Shown one piece after another: positions 57,312-64,000 of a DNA stretch of 64,000 nt. The position numbers were made by a program, and so were the translations under genes. Under the pieces are notes generated by a model. It was not told where the DNA came from. It saw only the letters and a program-made list of their open reading frames with translations, and did not search any database. How positions within the stretch are numbered: the stretch's first letter is position 1; every line of letters begins with the position of its first letter. Source of the stretch: Pseudomonas typographi (GTDB lineage Bacteria; Pseudomonadota; Gammaproteobacteria; Pseudomonadales; Pseudomonadaceae); NCBI RefSeq assembly GCF_014694385.1, contig NZ_JAAOCA010000026.1:1-64000 (forward strand), given 5' to 3'.

Positions 57312-59684
57312 TCAAAAAGACCACACCAGTTGAGTACCCATGAATTCGTCGAAGCGCCGGCCTAGAAACGGCAGGATGGCATCGGCCACCGGCCGTAGCT
57401 GGCGGTTAAGGTAGTGCTCGTAGTCCAGCGGCGACTGCCGCGCCTCAAGCGGCTCGGGGCCGTGGGTGGCAATCACATAGCTGATCCAACCGCCACGTTG
57501 GTACTGCCGGGGGCGGCCGAGGCGATCGTTGTGCTCATCGGCCAACCGCGCCGCGCGCACATGTGGCGGCACGTTGCGTTGGTAGTCGGCCAACGGCCGG
57601 CGCAGCCGTTTACGCAGCACCAGCCACTCGTCCAACTCACCGGCCAGCGTCTGGCGCACATAATCGCGAATGTAGTCGTCGAAGGGCTCACCGAGGAACA
57701 CCCGCCGGTACAGCTCTTGCTGAAACCGCTGGGCCAGCGGCGACCAGTCGCTGCGCACGGTTTCCAGGCCCTTGAACACCAGCCTGGGTTCGCTGCCGCC
57801 GACCCAGCCAGCATAGCGCTTCTTGCTGCCTTCTTCGGTGCCCCGAATGGTCGGCATCAAAAACCGCTGGTAATGGGTTTCGAACTGCAATTCCAAGGCG
57901 CTGGTGAGTTGCTGCCCGGCCCATAGCTGCTCGCGCCAACGGGCATTGATCGTGGCCGCCAACTGGCGGCCGATCGCACAAGCCTGTTCATGGTCGTGGG
58001 CCGCACCCAGCCACACGAAGGTCGAGTCGGTGTCGCCGTAAATAACCTGATGGCCTTGTTCCTCGAGCCATGCCCGCGTTTGCGCCATGATCTGGTGCCC
58101 ACGCAAGGTGATCGAAGACGCCAGGCGCGTGTCGAAAAAACGACAACCGCTGGAACCCAACACACCGTAGAACGCGTTCATGATGATTTTCAGCGCCTGC
58201 GATAATGCCGCGTTGCCTACCTGTTTGGCGGCTTCACGGGCCTGCCATACCCGCTCGACGATCGCCGGCAAGCAATGGCGAGTGCGGGAAAACCACGCGT
58301 CGCGAAAGCCCGCCACGCTGTGCGCATCATCCGGCGCCGCCAGCCCTTCGATCAAACCGACCGGGTCGATGAGAAAGGTACGAATAATCGACGGGTACAG
58401 GCTTTTGTAGTCAAGCACCAGTACCGAATCGTAAAGCCCGGGGCGCGAATCCATTACGAAGCCACCAGGGCTGGCTTGGGGCATTTTCTCGCCCAGGTTG
58501 GGTGCCACGTAACCGAGCCTGTGCATCGGTGGCAAGTATAAATGGGTGAAGGCCGCTACCGAACCACCGCTGCGGTCGGCGGCAAGGCCAGTGACCGCAG
58601 CCCGCTCAAGCAAAAAAGCCATCAATTCGGTGTGCTCGAAAATCCGTGTGACCAGCTCGCAATCCTTGAGGTTATAGGTGGCCAGCGCCGGTTTATCCTC
58701 GGCGAACATCCGGTTGATTTCGTCCATACGCTGGTAAGGCGTGGCAACCGCTTTACCCTCGCCCAGCAGTTGCTGCGCGACGTGCTCCAGGCTGAACGAA
58801 CTGAAGCTCCAGGTGGCCGAACGCAATGCTTCGATACCGTCGATTACCCAGCGCCCGGCGATTTCGGCGAAGTAGTGCTGGCCATTAGGGTGCTCGCGCC
58901 AGCGAATGGCGGCCCCATCGCGCCCCAGTTGCAGCGCAACCCCCAGGCGCTGGGCGTGTTCGTGAAGCACCCGCAGGTCGAATTGCACCAGGTTCCAGCC
59001 AATCAGCACGTCGGGGTCGTAGTCGGCGAACCATTGGTTCAGGCGCTGCAGCAGCTGCGCAGGGGTTTGGCAATAGGCCAGGTCGAAATCCACCGTGGCG
59101 GCCACCGGCGGGGGCTCGCCAAGCATGAACACCTGCCGTTGCCCACAACCGTGCAGCCCGATGCTGTACAGCGCGCCACGCTCGCTGGTTTCGATATCCA
59201 GCGACACCCAGCGAAGGCGCGGCCGGTACGCTTCAGCTGCACGCAATTGGGCCCGGTCGAAATGCCCCGGCACACCTTCCTCGCCGGTAAACTGCACGGC
59301 CGCGGTGATGAACCGTTCCATCAGGTAACGCTCCGGCGGGCGGATGTCGGCCTCGTAAACGTCTACACCACCCTGGCGCAGGCGTTTTTCCATGGCCAGC
59401 AACTGCCGGTACTGGTCGCAATAGAGCCCCACCACTGGGCGCTGGCGAAAATCCTTGAGCGCCAGTTCTCGCCATTGCACACCAGGCTCATCGGCCAGCA
59501 AGGCTTGCGCGCGTGGCCATTGCGCGACCGGCACGAAGGCCACCTGCGGCTGGGCGGGTAGCGTTACGTGGCAGGGGCCGGCATCGGTCGCCAGCCAGCA
59601 CTGCACGTGGCAACCGGCTTCGCTGTCATGCCAATGGCGGGTCAGCAGAAAACCGTGCCGATGCGGTGGGCAATGATCGATCAT
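57312..59684 (-). CDS. polB: DNA polymerase II (family B)
   Basis: 790 aa from the ATG at 59684. The 3'–5' exonuclease has S-L-D-I-E-T-S and W-N-L-V-Q-F-D; the polymerase has D-Y-K-S-L-Y-P-S-I, K-I-I-M-N-A-F-Y-G-V and Y-G-D-T-D-S. It is a translesion/restart polymerase, normally SOS-induced. I see no clear LexA box in the 73 bases between it and the next gene. Convergent with zapE over an 87-bp gap. Confidence 0.96.
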   Translation of the reverse strand: MIDHCPPHRHGFLLTRHWHDSEAGCHVQCWLATDAGPCHVTLPAQPQVAFVPVAQWPRAQALLADEPGVQWRELALKDFRQRPVVGLYCDQYRQLLAMEKRLRQGGVDVYEADIRPPERYLMERFITAAVQFTGEEGVPGHFDRAQLRAAEAYRPRLRWVSLDIETSERGALYSIGLHGCGQRQVFMLGEPPPVAATVDFDLAYCQTPAQLLQRLNQWFADYDPDVLIGWNLVQFDLRVLHEHAQRLGVALQLGRDGAAIRWREHPNGQHYFAEIAGRWVIDGIEALRSATWSFSSFSLEHVAQQLLGEGKAVATPYQRMDEINRMFAEDKPALATYNLKDCELVTRIFEHTELMAFLLERAAVTGLAADRSGGSVAAFTHLYLPPMHRLGYVAPNLGEKMPQASPGGFVMDSRPGLYDSVLVLDYKSLYPSIIRTFLIDPVGLIEGLAAPDDAHSVAGFRDAWFSRTRHCLPAIVERVWQAREAAKQVGNAALSQALKIIMNAFYGVLGSSGCRFFDTRLASSITLRGHQIMAQTRAWLEEQGHQVIYGDTDSTFVWLGAAHDHEQACAIGRQLAATINARWREQLWAGQQLTSALELQFETHYQRFLMPTIRGTEEGSKKRYAGWVGGSEPRLVFKGLETVRSDWSPLAQRFQQELYRRVFLGEPFDDYIRDYVRQTLAGELDEWLVLRKRLRRPLADYQRNVPPHVRAARLADEHNDRLGRPRQYQRGGWISYVIATHGPEPLEARQSPLDYEHYLNRQLRPVADAILPFLGRRFDEFMGTQLVWSF

Positions 59685-59757
59685 TGCGCGATTATACGGC
59701 ACTCGGGGCGGCCATAACCGCACAAGCCCGCGGTGGCCGCCCGCTGGGCCACCTGTG

Positions 59758-61641
59758 CTAAATGCCGGGTGAGCTGAAGCGCAAGCGGGCGCCACCGGGT
59801 AAATACGCCACTACGCTGAGCGGTGGCACGCCCTCCAGCGAAGGCTGCTCGCCGAAATTGGCCACCAGGCGGGTGCCATCGGCGAAGCGGGTTTGCTGCA
59901 CCTGCCCGACGGCGTCCAGCCAGCGGAAATCCACCAATGCCTGATCGTTCAGGCGCTGATGCAGGGGCCGGAAGAAGCCGTCCAGCGCCGCCAGGTAAGG
60001 TACCCGTTTGGCTGCCGTGGCGGCGCTTAGGTTAAGCAGCGGCGGCACGTTGTACAGCTGCGCCAGCAATTCGCTGGTGGCGCGTACCGCGGGGAACTTG
60101 AGGGTGTCTAGTGTCCAGTGGTGGGTAGTGATCAGGCTGTCGTGGTAGGCCGCCTGGAATAAAGGCAGCCGCGACGCCGGGTTGAAGTACAGCGCTTGAT
60201 ATTCGGCCTTGAGCGCTACCGGCTTGAAGAACACGGCCGGTTGCTCGTCGGGCCACCAGGGGCCGAGGTAGTACCGGGAGCGGCGTTCCTGGCGCATCTG
60301 CGCATCGCCCCAGCCGAAGCCGGAGGTCTGCATGCCGTGGGCAAAAGCGGCCGGCGTATTGGCCACCGCGCCGCCGACCTCCGAGCCCACTGCCAGGTGT
60401 TTTTCCTGGCTGACCCAGGCCATGCTGGCCATGCGATTGATGGCGTCCTGGCGTTGGCTGGTGGGCTTGGCCGGGTCGAAATCGTTGAACAGCATACCGG
60501 TGGCGGCCACGTCGATGAACCAACTGTTGAACGGCGCGCCGGCCAGAAGCCGGGTGACCCGTGCCTGCAACTGCGGCAGCACGCAGCGGCTGTTGGTGTA
60601 CACCCCTTCCCCACCGAAACCGGGCTGGCGGCGGCCATCGGCACCCACGATGGCGCAACGGCGGTAGGCGTGTTCACCCAATTGGGCGGTCAGCCAGGTG
60701 GGCCGTTGGTTGACCGGCGGCAGCGCGGTGTCGTAAGAGTCGTAGGGGCCGATCAGGTAGCCAGCCTGCACGGCGGCGGCTACCGCCTGGGGCGCGGCCA
60801 GGCCTTGAGCCCACTGTGGCAGGCCCAGCCACAGGCGCGGCAGGCCCGCTTGGCGGAGCGCATCGAGCGCCTGCGGCCAGCCGTCCCCCCACAGGTACAG
60901 GTGCGAGGCGCCGATCAACCGCTCGCCCGCGTTCACCGCCGCAAGCTTGCCAGCCAGCGGCACGAACTGGCCCTGCTGCTTGAGCCAAGCGCGCCACGCC
61001 TTGGTGGGTGCGAGCAGGTCCTGTTCGCCGAGCACGATGCGCACCTGGTAGCGGCGCTGCGGCTCCAGCGCGGTGAACTGGTGGGTCAGTGCCAGGCCTA
61101 TGCCCTGCGGCTGCACATCGAAGGCCAGCGTATTGTCGAAAGGTGTAGTGAACAGCCAACTCAACGTGTGCGTGCCGTCTTCCAGGCCGAACGCCGGTAG
61201 GCTCAAGTCTTCCGTGGTATTGATCCGGGCGTATTCCTGCGTCAACGCCTGGCGCCAAACCCGGTCATCGGCGCGGATGTAATGGCCTTCTTTCAATGGC
61301 AATAGCAGTCCGCGGCGGCTGGGCGGCAAACGCGGCCAGGTCAATTCGGTGGGTACGGTAGCGGTGAAGGTCACCTCCAGCTCGGCGCCTTGCAACCGGG
61401 CGTGAACCTCGAAGTCGCGATGCCGCCAGCGAGCCTCACCCGGGGTATCCTCGACCGCCCCCACGGCGGCTGGCTCGCCCGGTGCGGCCAGCACCCAAGG
61501 GGCGCCGCCCGCCGGGTGGGCGACCATGCCCAGGGTAGCCGGGTCTACCTCCACCCGCCATTGCGAGGTGTGCAGCGCCAAACCATAAGCCCAGGGGCTG
61601 AGCAGCCACAATGCCAGGAGCACAACAAAATACATGGGCAT
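59758..61641 (-). CDS. Secreted glycoside-hydrolase-like protein
   Basis: About 627 aa (M at 61641 or 61635). Signal peptide F-V-V-L-L-A-L-W-L-L-S-P-W-A-Y-G. A β-rich N-terminal third is followed by a (β/α)8-like region with W-F-I-D-V-A-A-T and V-G-S-E-V-G-G, and a small C-terminal β-domain. It resembles the GH101-like/DUF5696 group found in pseudomonads. The substrate is not known, but an exported glycan-active role is likely. It precedes polB in the same direction. Confidence 0.65.
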   Translation of the reverse strand: MPMYFVVLLALWLLSPWAYGLALHTSQWRVEVDPATLGMVAHPAGGAPWVLAAPGEPAAVGAVEDTPGEARWRHRDFEVHARLQGAELEVTFTATVPTELTWPRLPPSRRGLLLPLKEGHYIRADDRVWRQALTQEYARINTTEDLSLPAFGLEDGTHTLSWLFTTPFDNTLAFDVQPQGIGLALTHQFTALEPQRRYQVRIVLGEQDLLAPTKAWRAWLKQQGQFVPLAGKLAAVNAGERLIGASHLYLWGDGWPQALDALRQAGLPRLWLGLPQWAQGLAAPQAVAAAVQAGYLIGPYDSYDTALPPVNQRPTWLTAQLGEHAYRRCAIVGADGRRQPGFGGEGVYTNSRCVLPQLQARVTRLLAGAPFNSWFIDVAATGMLFNDFDPAKPTSQRQDAINRMASMAWVSQEKHLAVGSEVGGAVANTPAAFAHGMQTSGFGWGDAQMRQERRSRYYLGPWWPDEQPAVFFKPVALKAEYQALYFNPASRLPLFQAAYHDSLITTHHWTLDTLKFPAVRATSELLAQLYNVPPLLNLSAATAAKRVPYLAALDGFFRPLHQRLNDQALVDFRWLDAVGQVQQTRFADGTRLVANFGEQPSLEGVPPLSVVAYLPGGARLRFSSPGI

Positions 61642-61737
61642 TCCTTGCGAACAGGTGCGGCATTGTCCTGTTTTTCCGGCGTGTTCCTATCGGCCAACTA
61701 TTGCAAAGTATGAGTGCGAAGTACCCACCGCAAACGG

Positions 61738-61860
61738 TCAGCCGGCGTCGCCGGGCCAGCCTACCGCGTCCGCGCTAGGCAATGCGGCATGAACGCGATC
61801 CAGGCCGATCAGCGTGATGATCAGCAACAAGGGCAGCAGCAGGGCTTTGACAATGCGCAT
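61738..61860 (-). CDS. 40-aa exported or membrane peptide
   Basis: ATG at 61860 with GAGGAAG 8 nt upstream. It reads M-R-I-V-K-A-L-L-L-P-L-L-L-I-I-T-L-I-G-L, then D-R-V-H-A-A-L-P-S and ends P-G-D-A-G. The signal-like segment ends in V-H-A-A. Too short for common gene callers, but the ribosome site and hydrophobic design argue that it is real. Function unknown. It lies between opmB and the hydrolase gene. Confidence 0.6.
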   Translation of the reverse strand: MRIVKALLLPLLLIITLIGLDRVHAALPSADAVGWPGDAG

Positions 61861-61974
61861 GGTCGTTGCTTCCTCAAAGGGGTAACAACACCAAGTCTAG
61901 TGCGGTTTTGCGCAAGTGGGCCGCACATGTGGCAGGCAACCGGCCGGCCCCTCCCACCAATGGCCTAGTTGGCC

Positions 61975-63414
61975 TCACTCCGCCGGTGGTGCTTGCCAAC
62001 CGCCCCCCAGCGCCACGATCAGGTTCACGCTCGCCACCAAACGGCCCTGCAGCACGTTCAACGCGCTGCGCTCGTTCGACAGCGCCGTGGCTTGGGTGGT
62101 GACCACATCGAGGTAGCCGATCAGCCCGGCGCGGTACTGGTTGGTGGTCAGGCGCAACGACTCGCGGGCCGCGGCCAAGGCCTGCTCGCGCACCACGGCT
62201 TCGTCTTGGTAGGTCTTGAGTTGGGCCAGGTAGTCTTCCACTTCGCGCAGGCCATCGAGCACCGTTTGCCGATACTGGGCCACGGTCTGGTCGTAAACGG
62301 CCACGTTGCGCTGCACCTCGGCGCTGCGTTGGCCGGCATCGAACAGGGTCATGGCCAAGCTCGGCCCCACCGACCAGTAACGGTTCGGCAAGCTGACCCA
62401 ATTGGCGAAGCTGCTGGAGCTGTAGCCGCCGCTCATGCTCAGCGAAAGGTCTGGAAAGTACGCCGCCTTGGCCACGCCAATGCCAGCGTTGGCGGCCATC
62501 ACAGAGCGCTCGGCCGCGGCGATGTCTGGGCGGCGCTCCAACAACTGCGAGGGCAAACCCACCGGGATGCTCGGCAAACCGGGGATGGCTTGGCTTTCGG
62601 CCAGGCTGAAGTCGGCCGGCGCCTTGCCCATCAATACAGCAATGGCGTTTTCGAACTGCGCGCGCTGCCAGGTAAGGTCGATCAAATCGGCCTGGGTACT
62701 TTTAAGCTGGGTTTGCGCCTGCGCCACCGCATCCGGGCCGGAAACCCCCGCACGGTATTGGTTCTGGGTCAGCGTGAGCGAGCGCTGGTAGGTATCGACA
62801 GTAGCCTGCAGCAAGCGTTTTTGCTCGTCCAGCACCCGCAGTTGCAGGTAGTTTTGCACTAACTGCGACTGCAACGACAGGCGCATGTTGGCCCAATCGG
62901 CAAGGCTCGCCTGGGCGCTGCCCTGGTTGGCTTCCAAGGTGCGGCGCAGCCGGCCCCACAGGTCGAGTTCCCAACTTACGCCCAATTGCGTGTTATAGGT
63001 GTCACGGATGCCGCTGCTTGCCGAACTCAGGCTCGAACCACTGCTGCCGGAGCCTTGCGCAGCGCGGTTTTTGCTGGCTGAGAAATCCACGCTGGGGAAC
63101 AGCGCGCCTCGGCTGCTGCGCACCAGCGCCAGGGCCTGGCGGTACTGCGCCTCGTATTGCGCCACGGTCTGGTTCGAGCGGTTCAGTTCATCGACCAAGG
63201 CGTCGAGCTGTGGGTCTCCATACGACGTCCACCAGTCGCCCTTGCTCCGGGTATCGGCCGGCGTGGCGGCGGACCAGCCTTCGGCCTGCTTGAACTGTGC
63301 AGGCGTTGCCATGCTCGGCCGCTGGTAGTCCGGGCCTACCGCGCAGGCAGCGAGCAAGCCACAACCCAGGGCAACAGCAAGGGGGGCCAGGCGTGAACGA
63401 GAAGCGCGAATCAT
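61975..63414 (-). CDS. Outer-membrane efflux lipoprotein, OpmB/OprM-like
   Basis: 479 aa. Lipobox L-L-A-A-C near residues 20–24, then V-G-P-D-Y-Q-R-P, the NodT-family start. Two OEP repeats follow (A-N-M-R-L-S-L-Q-S-Q-L-V-Q-N-Y and R-Q-T-V-L-D-G-L-R-E-V-E-D). It is the outer-membrane channel for the RND pump directly upstream. In P. aeruginosa the matching order is muxA-muxB-muxC-opmB. It overlaps the pump gene by 4 bp. Confidence 0.92.
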   Translation of the reverse strand: MIRASRSRLAPLAVALGCGLLAACAVGPDYQRPSMATPAQFKQAEGWSAATPADTRSKGDWWTSYGDPQLDALVDELNRSNQTVAQYEAQYRQALALVRSSRGALFPSVDFSASKNRAAQGSGSSGSSLSSASSGIRDTYNTQLGVSWELDLWGRLRRTLEANQGSAQASLADWANMRLSLQSQLVQNYLQLRVLDEQKRLLQATVDTYQRSLTLTQNQYRAGVSGPDAVAQAQTQLKSTQADLIDLTWQRAQFENAIAVLMGKAPADFSLAESQAIPGLPSIPVGLPSQLLERRPDIAAAERSVMAANAGIGVAKAAYFPDLSLSMSGGYSSSSFANWVSLPNRYWSVGPSLAMTLFDAGQRSAEVQRNVAVYDQTVAQYRQTVLDGLREVEDYLAQLKTYQDEAVVREQALAAARESLRLTTNQYRAGLIGYLDVVTTQATALSNERSALNVLQGRLVASVNLIVALGGGWQAPPAE

Positions 63415-64000
63415 AACGGTGTGTCCAGGGCAGCGTCGGTGCGTACGCCGCGCCAGCGATTGAAGCGATGGCGTGCGCGGTCCAGGGAAAGGTAAACCAC
63501 CGGGGTGGTGTAAAGCGTGAGCAATTGGCTGAGCACCAGCCCGCCGATGATCGCCACGCCCAACGGGGTGCGCATCTCGGCGCCATCACCGCGGCTGATC
63601 AGCAACGGCAAGGCGCCAAGGATCGCGGCCACGGTGGTCATCAGAATCGGCCGCAGGCGCAACAGGCAAGCCCGGCGTATCGATTCCAGCGGGGCCATGT
63701 GCTGCTCGCGCTCCAGTTGCAAGGCAAGGTCGATCATCATGATGGCATTTTTTTTGACCACGCCGATCAGCAAGAACAGCCCCAGCAAGGAAATCAGGCT
63801 GAACGCCCCGCCGGTGAGGTAAATCGCCAGCAACGCGCCCACCCCGGCCGACGGCAAGGTGGAGAGAATGGTCAATGGGTGGATGTAACTCTCGTACAGG
63901 ATACCCAGCACCAGGTACACCAGCACCAAGGCACCGAGGATCATCCAGGGCTGGCCCTTTTGCGCTTCAAGAAAGGCGTTGGCGTTGCCGCCCACCTTCA
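63411..64000 (-). CDS. RND efflux permease, MuxC/MdtC-like, C-terminal part (5' end outside window)
   Basis: The last 195 or so residues. TM segments with P-W-M-I-L-G-A-L-V-L-V-Y-L-V-L-G-I-L-Y-E-S, then G-L-F-L-L-I-G-V-V-K-K-N-A-I-M-M-I-D, the RND TM10–11 signature of the MdtB/C branch, and R-L-R-P-I-L-M-T-T. The frame is open to the window edge. It exports drugs as part of a tripartite pump with the overlapping outer-membrane protein. Confidence 0.93.
   Translation of the reverse strand, partial: KVGGNANAFLEAQKGQPWMILGALVLVYLVLGILYESYIHPLTILSTLPSAGVGALLAIYLTGGAFSLISLLGLFLLIGVVKKNAIMMIDLALQLEREQHMAPLESIRRACLLRLRPILMTTVAAILGALPLLISRGDGAEMRTPLGVAIIGGLVLSQLLTLYTTPVVYLSLDRARHRFNRWRGVRTDAALDTPL

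Noticed and set aside
58542..59561. 339-codon plus-strand frame opposite polB
   Set aside because: Antisense to the exonuclease domain of polB; no recognisable protein features.

Overview
The window is from a Pseudomonas chromosome, most likely of the P. putida/P. fluorescens type. The right third carries the gacA–uvrC–pgsA–tRNA-Gly order typical of the genus, including a TTG-started gacA. It continues with an aromatic-regulated aroF, zapE, polB and a MuxC/OpmB-type efflux system. GC is high throughout, with a few AT-richer cargo patches.

Layout. (1) 1–2728 and 27754–41293 are two parts of one lambda-like prophage transcribed on the minus strand, ending next to tRNA-Cys at 41394–41467. From the right it has an integrase remnant, a CII-like remnant, replication gene O with an internal iteron origin, a P-like gene, ninB, a DUF1364 gene, a PL7 alginate lyase, rusA, a possible antiterminator, an aquaporin, a holin-like and other membrane proteins, a proteasome-like hydrolase, a DUF883 plus hemerythrin pair, a metallopeptidase, both terminase subunits and the start of a portal gene. 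The tail-tip gene J follows only at 2728, and it has an internal amber codon. (2) Between these parts, about 3.0–27.75 kb, lies a block from a Tn4371-type integrative conjugative element. It holds a complete trbB–trbI mating-pair apparatus with traG, two entry-exclusion lipoproteins and a LysR regulator, then metabolic and efflux cargo. No relaxase, integrase or partition genes are present. At its left edge is a second, collapsed copy of the trb region carrying a Nudix hydrolase and an MFS pump. The block replaces all prophage virion genes between portal and J, and its right edge makes an in-frame portal–MFS chimera. The prophage is therefore defective, unless the junctions are assembly errors. 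(3) 41468–49810, between tRNA-Cys and tRNA-Gly, holds an amino-acid-type ABC transporter wrapped around an arylmalonate-decarboxylase/racemase-like enzyme, then a LysR regulator, an agmatine-deiminase-like gene and a polyamine-binding protein. (4) 49811–64000 is core chromosome.

The most distinctive regulatory signal is upstream of aroF. It has a promoter, a 42-codon leader peptide with a dense Tyr/Phe/Trp run, a strong intrinsic terminator, and then a second tyrosine-rich small ORF directly before aroF. Other notable items are the six-iteron origin inside gene O with an oop-like short transcription unit beside it, the cytoplasmic-type alginate lyase in the prophage early region, and the fossil second trb cluster.
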